The position numbers were made by a program, and so were the translations under genes. DNA of 64,000 nt from Hwanghaeella grinnelliae (GTDB lineage: Bacteria; Pseudomonadota; Alphaproteobacteria; UBA8366; Aestuariispiraceae). The first letter of the stretch is position 1. Each line of letters starts with the position of its first letter. The stretch covers positions 1,116,001 through 1,180,000 of the forward strand of contig NZ_SADE01000001.1 of NCBI RefSeq assembly GCF_004005845.1, in the 5' to 3' direction. A model generated the notes under the pieces. That model searched no databases. It worked only from the letters and a program-made list of their open reading frames with translations, and was not told the origin of the DNA. Positions 17,459 through 27,163 of this stretch are shown one piece after another.

Positions 17459-18546
17459 TAGTCCATGCCGAATTCATCGGCGACCGCCCGGTAGGTGCAC
17501 TGTCCCTGGTGGATGTTCAGTCCGGCACGCAGATGCACATCCTTGCCAAGCGCCGCCCGGTATCCGTCATTCGCCAATTTTAAGGCGAAGGGTAGGGTGG
17601 CGTTGTTGAGCGCGAAGGTCGATGTCCGCGCCACCGCGCCCGGCATATTGGTGACACAGTAATGCACCACGTCATCGACGACATAGGTCGGGTCCGAATG
17701 GCTGGTCGGGCGTGAGGTTTCGAAACAGCCGCCCTGGTCGATGGCGATATCCACCATGACGGATCCCGGCCGCATCGCTTTCACCATGTCCTGCGTCACA
17801 AGTTTCGGCGCGGCCGCGCCCGGCACCAGAACGGCGCCGATCACGAGGTCCGCGTTGGTCACGTGATGTTCGATCGCATCGACGGTCGAATAAATAGTGT
17901 TCAGCGTCGGCCCGAAGATCGTATCCAATTCCATCAACCGGTCCAGCGACCGGTCGATGACGGTCACGCGCGCCTCCATTCCCATGGCCATGCGCGCCGC
18001 GTTGGTGCCGGAAACACCGCCGCCGATGACGACGACATCGGCCGCAGGCACGCCCGCGACACCGCCCAGCAGCACGCCGCGTCCGCCCTGTTCCTTTTCC
18101 AGATGGTGGGCGCCGACCTGCACGCTCATCCGGCCTGCCACTTCGCTCATCGGCGCCAGCAAGGGCAATCGACCGCGAGCGTCGGTGACGGTTTCATACG
18201 CGATGGCGATGCAGCCGCTGTCCATCAAACCCCTGGTCTGCGTTTCGTCCGCCGCCAGGTGCAGATAGGTGAAAAGTATCTGCCCGTCGCGCAGCATCTT
18301 GATTTCGGAAGGCTGCGGCTCCTTGACCTTGACGATCATATCCGCCTTTTCGAAGACCTGGGGCGCGTCCGGCAGGATTGTCGCGCCGGCCCTTTCATAG
18401 TCTTGGTCCCATACGCCGATGCCGGCGCCGGCCTCTGTTTCGACAAATACTTCGTGCCCGTGATGAACCAGTTCACGGACGCTGGAAGGCACAAGGCCGA
18501 CCCTGTATTCGTGAATTTTTATCTCTTTCGGAACACCCACTCGCAT
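17428..18546 (-). CDS. ald: alanine dehydrogenase
   Basis: The 372-residue protein matches the family from end to end. It has the [10 protein letters not shown] start, the pyruvate-binding KVKEPQ segment, the LHLAAD catalytic-histidine region and the NAD-binding [13 protein letters not shown]. It interconverts L-alanine with pyruvate and ammonium using NAD, which would recycle alanine made by the pyruvate-dependent aminotransferase at 3521-4927. A GGGAGTG ribosome binding site precedes the start. It is divergent from the agmatinase gene, with a 171-base shared promoter interval. Confidence 0.95.
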   Translation of the reverse strand: MRVGVPKEIKIHEYRVGLVPSSVRELVHHGHEVFVETEAGAGIGVWDQDYERAGATILPDAPQVFEKADMIVKVKEPQPSEIKMLRDGQILFTYLHLAADETQTRGLMDSGCIAIAYETVTDARGRLPLLAPMSEVAGRMSVQVGAHHLEKEQGGRGVLLGGVAGVPAADVVVIGGGVSGTNAARMAMGMEARVTVIDRSLDRLMELDTIFGPTLNTIYSTVDAIEHHVTNADLVIGAVLVPGAAAPKLVTQDMVKAMRPGSVMVDIAIDQGGCFETSRPTSHSDPTYVVDDVVHYCVTNMPGAVARTSTFALNNATLPFALKLANDGYRAALGKDVHLRAGLNIHQGQCTYRAVADEFGMDYHAPEEVLGL

Positions 18547-18717
18547 AATCGTTCACTCCCGCTTTTGCTTTTGATTTTCTCCGAGGATAACAGTTCCACG
18601 CTGTTTTCCAATTGGCAGTTGACCGTCGGGATACATGGTTGAAAGCTGTCGCCGGCGGCCGACTAGGTTTGGCGGCCTTTCGATTTCGCGGCGACGCATT
18701 TTTACGAGGGATGGGAT

Positions 18718-19680
18718 ATGACGGGATCAAGTGAGCAAAAGGGCGACCAGGGTTTTCGAAAGACGGACCCCTATGGCCGTTGGCGGGAATCCACCTATTC
18801 CGGCACGCTGTCCTTCTTGCGCCGTCCCTATACACGCGAGCTTGAGGGGATTGATGTCGCGGTAACGGGTATTCCGTTCGACCTAGCGACAACCTATCGG
18901 CCGGGCACACGCCTTGGCCCGCGCGGGGTGCGCGCCGGCAGCGTCCAATTGTCTGAACTGTTGGCTTTTCCGTTCAATTTCGACCCCTTCGACCATCTTG
19001 CCGTGGTCGACTATGGCGACTGCTTTCTTGAAGTCGGATATCCGGAAAAAATGCCGGCGATCATCACCGCCCACATCCGTGAGATCATGGACGGCGGCGC
19101 GAAGCCGCTTTCCATCGGCGGCGATCACTTCATCACCCTGCCCATTCTGGAAGCGATTGTTGAGAAACACGGTCCGATCGGCCTGGTCCATTTCGACGCG
19201 CATCCCGATACGTGGGACGACGACGGCAGCGAATTGAACCATGGCACGATGTTCACCCGTGCGGTAGCGAAAGGTTTGGTCGACCCGGCGCGGTCGGTTC
19301 AAATCGGCATTCGCACGATCACCGATGACGACCGGGGCATCACCATCCTGGATGCGCCTTTCGTACACAACAACGGGCCGGAAGCGGTGATCGAACGGAC
19401 GCTGGAAATCGTCGGGTCCGGGAAGGCTTACCTGACCTTTGACATCGACTGTCTCGATCCGGCCTCCGCGCCCGGCACAGGCACGCCGGTGGCCGGCGGC
19501 CTCAGCAGCGCGCAGGCGCTGGAGATCGTCCGCGGCCTGGGTTCAATTGATTGGACGGGGATGGACATCGTCGAGGTTGCGCCGCCTTACGATCACGCGG
19601 AAATCACGTCTATCGCCGCGGCGACCATCGCCCATGACTGGATTTGCCTGGAAGCGCTGCGAAAGAAAGCGGCGTCCTAG
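18718..19680 (+). CDS. speB: agmatinase (arginase/ureohydrolase family)
   Basis: The 320-residue enzyme shows the three manganese-binding motifs of ureohydrolases: GGDH (134-137), DAHPD (160-164) and DIDCLDP (242-248). The length and the N-terminal GIPFDLATTYRPGTR segment fit agmatinase, which splits agmatine into putrescine and urea. Other ureohydrolases such as guanidinobutyrase remain possible. With the GS-like ligases, the PuuB-like oxidase and the aminotransferase in the same 16 kb, a polyamine catabolic role is likely. Confidence 0.88.
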   Translation: MTGSSEQKGDQGFRKTDPYGRWRESTYSGTLSFLRRPYTRELEGIDVAVTGIPFDLATTYRPGTRLGPRGVRAGSVQLSELLAFPFNFDPFDHLAVVDYGDCFLEVGYPEKMPAIITAHIREIMDGGAKPLSIGGDHFITLPILEAIVEKHGPIGLVHFDAHPDTWDDDGSELNHGTMFTRAVAKGLVDPARSVQIGIRTITDDDRGITILDAPFVHNNGPEAVIERTLEIVGSGKAYLTFDIDCLDPASAPGTGTPVAGGLSSAQALEIVRGLGSIDWTGMDIVEVAPPYDHAEITSIAAATIAHDWICLEALRKKAAS

Positions 19681-19697
19681 TTAGGCTGACTGACCTT

Positions 19698-20267
19698 TCA
19701 GCCGGTCCATACGGATGTGAAGGCCTCATGGCTGGGGCGGTCCTTGACCGGGCCTGTCCCGTCCGGTGTGCCCATATAGATGAAGGTCACGATGGCGTCC
19801 TTGCGGCTAAGGCCGAGCGAACTTTTCACATGTTCGTCATACGCCGGCCAACCGCTGAGCATGATGGCCCCGTAGCCCTTGGCATGGGCGGCGGTAATGA
19901 CGTTCTGCGCGGCGCAGGCGGCGGCGACCACCTGCTCGACCGGCGGCACCTTGGGATGGTCCTCGGTGATTTCGGCACAGACCGCGACGATCAGCGGCGA
20001 GCGAAGCGGTTTGGAACGGATAGACTCCAGGGCGGCCTTGTCGGAATTCGGTTCACGCAGGATCAGGGCCTCGGCGAAGACGTCGCCAAGGCGTTGCCGC
20101 GCATCCCCTTCGATGATTTTGAAGCGCCAGGGCCGCAATGCGCCATGGTCCGGCGCGGTCATCCCGGCTTGCAGTATTTCCGCCAGGTCCTGGCCCTCGG
20201 GCACAGGTTCCTTCAGCGTCACGGCGCGTGCAGATTGGCGGGAAAGGATGGCTTCAATTGCTTGCAT
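19698..20267 (-). CDS. nitroreductase-family flavoprotein (YdjA-like)
   Basis: The 189-residue FMN protein has the short YdjA-type layout: an N-terminal RQSAR phosphate-contact motif, APDHGALRPWRF substrate/FMN segment, and AAQNVITAAHAKGYGAIMLSGW. Such enzymes reduce nitro compounds or quinones with NAD(P)H. It is convergent with the agmatinase gene, with no clear operon partner. Confidence 0.88.
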   Translation of the reverse strand: MQAIEAILSRQSARAVTLKEPVPEGQDLAEILQAGMTAPDHGALRPWRFKIIEGDARQRLGDVFAEALILREPNSDKAALESIRSKPLRSPLIVAVCAEITEDHPKVPPVEQVVAAACAAQNVITAAHAKGYGAIMLSGWPAYDEHVKSSLGLSRKDAIVTFIYMGTPDGTGPVKDRPSHEAFTSVWTG

Positions 20268-20387
20268 GGATCATCACCGTTCGAATGGCTTAAAGAATGA
20301 ACCGGCCCGAAACGCCGACCGGCTGACAAGGATATAAGGGCAAACCCCCGGCCGTGCCAGTTCCCCGGCCCGTCGCAGGCAGGAAGG

Positions 20388-21101
20388 TTAACGGGTTGGA
20401 AGCCGTTTCTCCAGCATGGGCATCAGGATAAAGCCCAGGATGAAGCCGCCGAGATGCGATTCCCAGGCAATGCGGCCTTCGACGCCGAACAAGGCGCCCG
20501 GTAGCACGCCAACCACCACGGTTAGGCCAATCCATACCATGATGAAGACTGCGGCGTTGCGCGGGTCGTTGAAGGGGCGGGGCGGCGGCAACCTGTCCGG
20601 ACGCGGCTTCAAGGCGACTGCCGCGACCGCGCCGACCATGCCGGAAACGGCGCCGGACGCGCCGATCACGATTGCGGTCGATTCCGAATTGAGGACCTGC
20701 AAGGTCAAAACGCCCGCAATCGCCGTCAGCGCATAGAGCAGCAGGAACTTCAATTCCCCCATGCGGCGCGCCACGACGCTTCCAAATGCCATGAAGAAGG
20801 ACATGTTCATGAACAGATGCATGAAGTCAGCGTGCAGAAGCGTGTAGCCGATGGGCGATATGATCGCCGCGACCGGGTCCGCCGCCAAAGCGCCTTCGCC
20901 CGTGTACCGCGCCGGCATGTAGGCGAAGGTTCTAAACAACCATTCCTGGGCGGGATAGGACAGGAACATGCGGCCGACATGGACCAATACATTGGCCGCG
21001 ACGACCCAAGTCACGATTGGGGGAAGATTGAAAATCGGCGGTTCAGCGCGCGGATTACCCCCTTGCGGCGGCGGCGTGTTGGGGGACGAAGGCTCGGTCA
21101 T
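20388..21101 (-). CDS. rhomboid-family intramembrane serine protease
   Basis: The 237-residue protein has a proline-rich cytoplasmic head, then about six membrane helices. It carries the rhomboid fingerprint: HLFMNMS in helix 2, catalytic serine S148 in GASGAVSG, and catalytic histidine H215 in WESHLGGF. It would cleave transmembrane substrates in the inner membrane. The ATG at 21101 avoids a long unlikely extension. The gene lies 22 bases downstream of the GNAT acetyltransferase and is probably co-transcribed with it. Confidence 0.92.
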   Translation of the reverse strand: MTEPSSPNTPPPQGGNPRAEPPIFNLPPIVTWVVAANVLVHVGRMFLSYPAQEWLFRTFAYMPARYTGEGALAADPVAAIISPIGYTLLHADFMHLFMNMSFFMAFGSVVARRMGELKFLLLYALTAIAGVLTLQVLNSESTAIVIGASGAVSGMVGAVAAVALKPRPDRLPPPRPFNDPRNAAVFIMVWIGLTVVVGVLPGALFGVEGRIAWESHLGGFILGFILMPMLEKRLPTR

Positions 21102-21123
21102 CTGTATCTTTCTTTTCCAGAGC

Positions 21124-21636
21124 CTACCATGTGGCTTCTGAGGCAAGCGCCTGCAAGGCCAGCCCGTCAAGTTCCAGGATGCGGGCCTCCTCGTCCCTGG
21201 CGCCAAGCGCGGTAAAAAAGGCCCGTGCGGGCAAATTGTCGCTCATCACGCCCCACCACAAAGATGGCAGGCCGGAGTTGACTGTTTCGGCGGCAACGGC
21301 GCTGAAAAGTTTGCGCCCGACACCGAAGCGGCGCTTGTCCGGCATGACGAACAGGTCGGTCAACCAGATGCCGCGCCGGGCAAGATCGGAATTGAACATC
21401 CAATGATACAGCGCATAGCCGGCCGGACGGCCGGTATGCTCGGCAATCAGGAAATGGCATATACGGTCTTCGGAAAAGGCCTCGTCATGGATCAACTCCG
21501 CGGTATAGAGGGTGGCCGGTTTGCCGTGCGCCAGGTTCAAGGCATTCGCCATATCGGCCAGCGCTTGGGTGTCCCGCGGTTCGGCGCGCCGCACGGCGAC
21601 GGCATCCTCATTGTTCTTTGGGGCGGGCCTGTTCAC
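21124..21636 (-). CDS. GNAT-family N-acetyltransferase
   Basis: The 170-residue protein starts with the AVRRAEPRDTQALADM strand-helix of GNATs. It has the central WLTDLFVMPDKRRFGVGRKLF, in which RRFGVG is the acetyl-CoA pyrophosphate loop, and ends with NLPARAFFTALGA, the usual C-terminal motif. The acceptor is unknown. It is upstream of the rhomboid gene, and the pair probably form one operon. Confidence 0.88.
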   Translation of the reverse strand: MNRPAPKNNEDAVAVRRAEPRDTQALADMANALNLAHGKPATLYTAELIHDEAFSEDRICHFLIAEHTGRPAGYALYHWMFNSDLARRGIWLTDLFVMPDKRRFGVGRKLFSAVAAETVNSGLPSLWWGVMSDNLPARAFFTALGARDEEARILELDGLALQALASEATW

Positions 21637-21820
21637 GGAAAACCTCGAAATGCAGTACGGCGGAGCATTCCGACTCTAGGCCCGGGGGCCGGCGGATGCC
21701 AAGTTGCCCCATTTGGCCGCACATCGAAACAAGCAGTGTTGCCGTTCGCGGCGTTGTCGCTGACTGAACCGCATGCCAATCTTTCGCCAACAAGTAATAA
21801 ATTTCGAGGAGGATTTAGGC

Positions 21821-22636
21821 ATGGCGGATCGCTTGGCGGGAAAGGTCGCCCTTATTGTCGGGGCGGGATCTTCGGGCCCGGGTTGGGGGAACGGCAAGGC
21901 GACGGCGGTGCTCTTCGCCCGCGAAGGGGCCAAGGTGATGTGCGTGGACCGAAATGGCGACGCGGCGGCGGAAACGGCCGCTGTCATCGAAGCCGAAGGC
22001 GGCGAGGCCAGGACGTTTCCGGCCGATGTCACTTCCCATGACGACATCAAGGCCATGGTGGATGCTACCATGAAGGCCTGGGGTCGGATCGATATTCTGG
22101 ACAATAATGTTGGGATTGCTGAGACCGGCGGCGTCGTCGAGACGACCGAAGAGCAGTGGGACTTCGTCCATGCGGTAAATTTGAAATCCGCGTTTCTATC
22201 GATGAAACATGTGATTCCCATCATGGCCGATCAGGGCGGCGGGTCGATCATCAATATCTCTTCCATCGCCGGGATCGCCTATACCGGCGTGCCCTATTGC
22301 ACATATTACTCGACCAAGGCAGCGATGAACCATCTGACGCGGACGACTGCCCGGCAATACGCGAAAGACCATGTGCGTGTGAACGCTGTCTTGCCCGGCC
22401 TGATGAAGACGCCGATGGTCGCCGCGGCCACGGGACTGGTGTCTCAATACGGTGAAGGCGATGTGGAAGCGACCTGGGCGGCGCGCGACGCGCAATGCCC
22501 CATGGGCCATATGGGGGATGCCTGGGATGTCGCCTATGCCGCGCTGTTTCTGGCCTCGGATGAATCGAAATACGTCACCGGGCTGGAAATGGTTGTCGAT
22601 GGCGGTATCACGCTTGGTTACACAAGTGGGCAGTAG
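21821..22636 (+). CDS. short-chain dehydrogenase/reductase
   Basis: The 271-residue protein has an SDR Rossmann fold with the NNVGIAE strand, catalytic serine in INISSIAG, and YYSTKAA as the YxxxK pair. It ends with the GLEMVVDGGITLG tail. The glycine-rich loop GAGSSGPGWGNGKA is longer than the classic TGxxxGIG loop. The start at 21821 follows a strong GAGGAGG ribosome binding site. An acyl-CoA ligase gene follows after 38 bases, so the substrate may be an acyl-CoA-linked alcohol or ketone. Confidence 0.88.
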   Translation: MADRLAGKVALIVGAGSSGPGWGNGKATAVLFAREGAKVMCVDRNGDAAAETAAVIEAEGGEARTFPADVTSHDDIKAMVDATMKAWGRIDILDNNVGIAETGGVVETTEEQWDFVHAVNLKSAFLSMKHVIPIMADQGGGSIINISSIAGIAYTGVPYCTYYSTKAAMNHLTRTTARQYAKDHVRVNAVLPGLMKTPMVAAATGLVSQYGEGDVEATWAARDAQCPMGHMGDAWDVAYAALFLASDESKYVTGLEMVVDGGITLGYTSGQ

Positions 22637-22674
22637 AGCGTTGCTGGGACGGATGGCTGTAGGAAACGGATAAG

Positions 22675-24189
22675 ATGAATCTCGCGACTTGGTTGGCGCG
22701 CGCGGCGCGTAGTTTTCCCGAAATTTGCGCGGTCGGGTTTGGCACCACCCCCTATCAGGACTACCGCACGCTGGCGAACCGGGCCGCGCGCCTCGCCGCG
22801 ACTTTGCGCCAGGACCTTGGTCTGAAACCGGGGGACCGGGTGGCACTGGCGATGAAGAACACGCCCGACTATATGGAAATCCTCTGGGGCTTGTGGTGGG
22901 CGAACATTTCCGCCGTACCGGTCAATGCCAAGCTGCATGGGAACGAGTTCAAATACATCCTGGAGAACTCCGGCTGCCGCGTGGTCTTCACCACGCCCGA
23001 CCTGACCGAAACGATCGAGCAATTCAAGCCGGCCTGCGTCGAACGTGTTTTCGAGGTGCGTACGGCGGAACACGAAGCGCTGTTCGGCGATGTGACGCTG
23101 GACCTGCAGGATGCCCATCCCGATGATATGGCGTGGCTGTTCTACACAAGCGGCACCACGGGGCGTCCCAAGGGCGCGCAGATCAGCCACCGGAACATTG
23201 CGGCGATGACCTTCGGCTATCTGTCCGATATCGAGCCGATCCATCCCGGTGAGCAATGCCTGCATGCCGCCCCGCTCAGTCATGGGTCGGGCATGTATAT
23301 GGTGCCGCATCTGTGCAAGGCCGGTGTCAATGTCATCCCCGAATCCGGTGGCTTCGACCCGGCGGAAATCGGCGAATTGGCGAACCATTGGGGCGCGGTT
23401 TCCATGTTCGCGGCGCCGACCATGGTGACACGGTTGACCGGTCATCCGGGCGATATCGACCCGAGTGGCATTCGGACCATCACCTATGGCGGCGCGCCGA
23501 TGTATGTAGACGATGCGATTCGTGCCATCGACCGGTTCGGCAACCGTTTCGCGCAACTTTTCGGTCAGGGGGAAAGCCCGATGACCGGCACTATTCTGTC
23601 GAAAGCGCAGATCGCAGACCGGAACCATCCGGATTGGCGGCACCGCCTCGGCTCCATCGGTATTGCCAATTCCACGGTTGAATGCACGATCGCCGATGAC
23701 GACGGCACTCTGCTGGGCCCGAATGAAATCGGCGAAGTGGTGATTCGCGGTGACGCCGTTTTCAAGGGCTATTGGAACAATCCGGAAGCGACGGCCAAGG
23801 CGCTGAAGCATGGCTGGCTCTATACCGGCGATGTGGGGGAAATCGACGCGGACGGTTTCATCACGCTGAAGGATCGTTCAAAGGACATGATCATCTCCGG
23901 CGGGTCGAACATCTATCCGCGTGAGATAGAGGAAGTGCTGCTCACCGACGACCGGGTTCAGGAAGTCTCCGTCATCGGGCGCCCCGACGCCGATTGGGGC
24001 GAAGTGGTCGTGGCCTATGTCGTCGGGGAGGGTGTCGGTCCCGCCGATTTGGACAAGCTGTGCCTGGATAATATCGCCCGGTTCAAACGCCCCAAGGAAT
24101 ACGTCTTCGTCGATGCGCTGCCGAAGAGCAATTACGGCAAGATCCTGAAAACCGAGCTGCGGGAAACGGACAAGGCACGGCAGGGATAG
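22675..24189 (+). CDS. AMP-forming acyl-CoA synthetase (ANL superfamily)
   Basis: The 504-residue enzyme has the P-loop YTSGTTGRPKG at about residues 157-167, the GGAPMYVDDAIRA segment, the YTGDVGEIDADGF hinge motif, and the catalytic C-terminal lysine in KSNYGKILKTEL. These define acyl-AMP-forming ligases that activate a carboxylic acid to its CoA thioester. The chain length or aromatic nature of the acid cannot be told. It follows the SDR gene closely on the same strand. Confidence 0.9.
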   Translation: MNLATWLARAARSFPEICAVGFGTTPYQDYRTLANRAARLAATLRQDLGLKPGDRVALAMKNTPDYMEILWGLWWANISAVPVNAKLHGNEFKYILENSGCRVVFTTPDLTETIEQFKPACVERVFEVRTAEHEALFGDVTLDLQDAHPDDMAWLFYTSGTTGRPKGAQISHRNIAAMTFGYLSDIEPIHPGEQCLHAAPLSHGSGMYMVPHLCKAGVNVIPESGGFDPAEIGELANHWGAVSMFAAPTMVTRLTGHPGDIDPSGIRTITYGGAPMYVDDAIRAIDRFGNRFAQLFGQGESPMTGTILSKAQIADRNHPDWRHRLGSIGIANSTVECTIADDDGTLLGPNEIGEVVIRGDAVFKGYWNNPEATAKALKHGWLYTGDVGEIDADGFITLKDRSKDMIISGGSNIYPREIEEVLLTDDRVQEVSVIGRPDADWGEVVVAYVVGEGVGPADLDKLCLDNIARFKRPKEYVFVDALPKSNYGKILKTELRETDKARQG

Positions 24190-24289
24190 GTATTGCGCGT
24201 CAATCAAAGACAGGCGTTGGAGCGGGGCAATCTTTGGTATAGTTTTTGACCGACACTGTCCCGGAGTTAGGCTGCGCCCTCGGCTTGTT

Positions 24290-25006
24290 ATGAAATCCGA
24301 CCGTTTTTCCCCTTTTGCAGCCACGCTGCTTTTCTCACTGTGTTTTCCGTTCCTCGCTTCCAACGGCTTGGCTCAAGGGGCGTCCGACCCTGGTGCCGTC
24401 GCCCGTGAGATCCTGTCGAACGGACCCTACCAGACCGAGTTGGACCTGGCGAAACCCCGCGAGAAGCAAGATCTGAATTGGGATTGGTCTTGGCTGAGCG
24501 ACTTGTTTTCCTTCAGCGAGTCGATGGCGCCCGCCATGCGGGCCGTTCTTTACGTCCTGCTCATTGCCGGGATTTGCCTAATCCTCTTCGCGGTTTTCCG
24601 AGGATTGTACGGCCGTTTCCGTCCAAAGATCGACACTGACGAAGAGATCGATGACGACGCCGGCGTTACGGTCCGAACACGACGGTTTGACGGTGTGGGC
24701 ACGTTGAACGACGCCGATGCGCTGGCCGAAGCGGGCCGGTATTCAGAAGCCGTGCGCGTGCTGATGTTTCGAAGCCTTGAGTTTCTTCGGTCTGGGATCG
24801 GGGATGCGCTTTTTCCCTTCCTGACCAGCCGGGAAATTCTGCTGGTGTCGGGCTTGGACGCGGATGAACGGGACGCCCTTCGGCGGATCGTCGCGGCGGA
24901 AGAAATTTCTCATTTCGGCGAGACCCTGTTGAACGCGGAAGCCTATCGAAGCTGCCGGCAGGATTTCATGGTGTTTTCCGGTCAATCCGGTGAGGGCACG
25001 GCATGA
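24290..25006 (+). CDS. DUF4129-type exported membrane protein, first gene of a MoxR operon
   Basis: The 238-residue protein has a signal peptide ending near SNGLAQ, a short periplasmic part, one membrane helix (about 85-105) and a cytoplasmic helical domain with LAEAGRYSEAVRVLMFRSLEFL, as in DUF4129 proteins. Its stop overlaps the next start by four bases (ATGA), so translation is coupled. The gene opens a six-gene unit around a MoxR ATPase. A possible promoter TATAGT lies at 24238-24243. The exact role is unknown. Confidence 0.75.
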   Translation: MKSDRFSPFAATLLFSLCFPFLASNGLAQGASDPGAVAREILSNGPYQTELDLAKPREKQDLNWDWSWLSDLFSFSESMAPAMRAVLYVLLIAGICLILFAVFRGLYGRFRPKIDTDEEIDDDAGVTVRTRRFDGVGTLNDADALAEAGRYSEAVRVLMFRSLEFLRSGIGDALFPFLTSREILLVSGLDADERDALRRIVAAEEISHFGETLLNAEAYRSCRQDFMVFSGQSGEGTA

Positions 25007-26241
25007 AATCGGGTGCCGTATTTGATACCCGTGTTGTGGCCGTACTGGTCTGCCTAGGCATTGCCGGATTCGTCGGGTCGTTGATCGTCGGATCGTTGGC
25101 CGGCGATCCGGAGGTCAGCAAACCTGTCGGGGCGAACGGATTTTCAACTTCGGCGGTCGGTCATCGGGCGTTCCGGGAATTGCTAACGGAATTGGGCCAT
25201 GACGTTCGGACCCATACAAGAAAGGAAGTCCCGCCGGCGGGTGACCTGTCAGCCTTGGTGCTGGCTGAACCTTTGACCGGCAAACGCGCCCATGTTCAGC
25301 GCATGGTGCAAGACTACCCGACCCTGGTTGTCTTACCGAAATGGTGGGTACGGCCTGCTTTCAACAACCCGCATTGGGCCGCCAGTGCGACATTGCTGAG
25401 TGACAATCACGTTGCCGCTATCCTGGATTGGGTCCTTGAAGACGCGGAACTGCAGCGGATCGAAAAGGCCCCTACGGAATGGAAAATGGCGTCCAGTAGC
25501 GACATGCCGACGATCGATGGGGTGGTTCAACTGGTTCGGTCGGACCGGCTTTTCCCGTTGATATCGACGGATCAAGGCATCTTGGTTGGGGCCGTCGCCG
25601 ATGGCGCTCAAACGACTATCATCGTCGCCGATCCGGATATGCTGGCGACCCATGGTCTGGGCAAGGGTGAAAACGCCGCCTTGATGGTGAAACTGATCGA
25701 GTCCTTCGGCGGGGCCGGGGCAATCGTTTTCGATGAGACAATCCACGGGTTCCAGATCCATCCCAGCGTGACCTCAGCGATTTTCGATATGCCCTTTGTC
25801 TGGATAACCGTTTTGGTGGGTATGGCGATCGGGGTCCTTGTCTGGGCTTCGTTCGGCCGGTTCGGGGCGCCCTTGGCTGTGCGCGACACCGTGAATACCG
25901 GCGGCGCCACCTTGGTCGAAAGCACGTCGGACCTGGTTGTGGAAGCCGGGAACCTCAGTGAATCTTTCAAACGCTATGTCGAGCAACTTCAGGCGCGGGT
26001 AGCCCAGCGACTGCATGCGCCGAAATCCCTTTCACGGGACGAATTGGTGGACTGGCTGGACAAGGTCGGCCGCAACCGCGGATCACAATTGGGGTATCGC
26101 GAATTGATGCGCCAAGTTTTGCTTCAACTAGACGGAAGCGGAACGTCGAATTCAAACGTATTGCGGCTGGCTCGTGCCTTGCGCCGCTGGGAAGAGGAGG
26201 TCACGCATGGCGATCGAAGCCGTCCGCAAAATGGCGGATAA
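25003..26241 (+). CDS. DUF4350-type membrane protein
   Basis: The 412-residue protein has an N-terminal membrane helix (about 10-35), a periplasmic domain (to about 255) with the [16 protein letters not shown] start typical of DUF4350, a second helix (about 258-285), and a cytoplasmic helical tail. It is the second gene of the MoxR operon, overlapping the DUF4129 gene by four bases and the MoxR gene by 35. It may anchor or receive the AAA+ ATPase at the membrane. Confidence 0.72.
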   Translation: MKSGAVFDTRVVAVLVCLGIAGFVGSLIVGSLAGDPEVSKPVGANGFSTSAVGHRAFRELLTELGHDVRTHTRKEVPPAGDLSALVLAEPLTGKRAHVQRMVQDYPTLVVLPKWWVRPAFNNPHWAASATLLSDNHVAAILDWVLEDAELQRIEKAPTEWKMASSSDMPTIDGVVQLVRSDRLFPLISTDQGILVGAVADGAQTTIIVADPDMLATHGLGKGENAALMVKLIESFGGAGAIVFDETIHGFQIHPSVTSAIFDMPFVWITVLVGMAIGVLVWASFGRFGAPLAVRDTVNTGGATLVESTSDLVVEAGNLSESFKRYVEQLQARVAQRLHAPKSLSRDELVDWLDKVGRNRGSQLGYRELMRQVLLQLDGSGTSNSNVLRLARALRRWEEEVTHGDRSRPQNGG

Positions 26242-27163
26242 TCTGAAGGCTGAAGTCGGAAAGGTCGTCGTCGGCCAGGAAGATGCGGTGGAAATCCTGC
26301 TGGTCGCCCTGCTGTCCGAAGGCCATGTGCTGATGGAAGGGGTGCCGGGCACGGCCAAGACCTTGCTGGCGCAGACGTTTTCATCCGCCCTGTCTTTGGA
26401 TTTCGGACGCATTCAGTTTACGCCGGATCTGATGCCGGGCGATGTCATCGGGACCAATTTGTTCGATTTCGGGTCGAATTCCTTTTCCCTTGTGAAGGGG
26501 CCGATCTTCACCCAGTTCCTGCTGGCCGATGAAATCAACCGAACACCGCCGAAGACCCAGGCTTCCCTGCTGCAAGCGATGCAGGAAAGGGAAGTGACGA
26601 TCGACGGCAAGACGCATTCCCTGGGCGACGCCTTCATGGTGGTGGCGACCCAGAACCCGATTGAGCAACAGGGCACCTATCCCCTGCCGGAAGCGCAATT
26701 GGACAGGTTTCTGTTCAAACATGTTCTGACCTATCCAAGCCGCGATCAGGAACGGGATGTCGTCCGGCGGCATGGGGCGCGGACGGCGATGCCGTCGGTC
26801 AAGGAACATGGCGTTCGCCCGGTCGGCGATCTTGATGCATTGCGGGCCGCACGCGGCGTCGTGGCCGGCATCACCCTGTCCGATGACATGACGGATTATA
26901 TCGTCGATGTTATCCGCGCGACGCGGGAACATCCGGCGCTTGCGTTCGGCGCCTCGCCGCGTGCCGCGACCAATTTGTCGGCGGCGGCGCGGGCCTATGC
27001 CGTTCTGCAGGGCCGCGACTATGTCATTCCCGACGATGTGAAGGCATTGGCCAACCCATTGCTTCGGCATCGCGTCGTCCTCTCGGCCTCGGCCGAAATC
27101 GAAGGCACGGGTGAGGACCAGGTGATCGATCAGATCCTGCAGCAAATTCCCGTGCCGCGCTGA
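26207..27163 (+). CDS. MoxR-family AAA+ ATPase
   Basis: The 318-residue protein has the Walker A motif GVPGTAKT (45-52), Walker B DEIN (108-111), sensor-1 [24 protein letters not shown] region, and the winged C-terminal lid. MoxR ATPases act as chaperones with DUF58/vWA partners, remodelling metalloenzyme or membrane complexes. The start at 26207 has a GAGGAGG ribosome binding site inside the upstream gene. A single base joins its stop to the next start (TGATG). Confidence 0.93.
   Translation: MAIEAVRKMADNLKAEVGKVVVGQEDAVEILLVALLSEGHVLMEGVPGTAKTLLAQTFSSALSLDFGRIQFTPDLMPGDVIGTNLFDFGSNSFSLVKGPIFTQFLLADEINRTPPKTQASLLQAMQEREVTIDGKTHSLGDAFMVVATQNPIEQQGTYPLPEAQLDRFLFKHVLTYPSRDQERDVVRRHGARTAMPSVKEHGVRPVGDLDALRAARGVVAGITLSDDMTDYIVDVIRATREHPALAFGASPRAATNLSAAARAYAVLQGRDYVIPDDVKALANPLLRHRVVLSASAEIEGTGEDQVIDQILQQIPVPR

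Noticed and set aside
22618-23811. Minus-strand frame of 397 codons
   Set aside because: Antisense to the acyl-CoA ligase, with no motifs and typical shadow composition.
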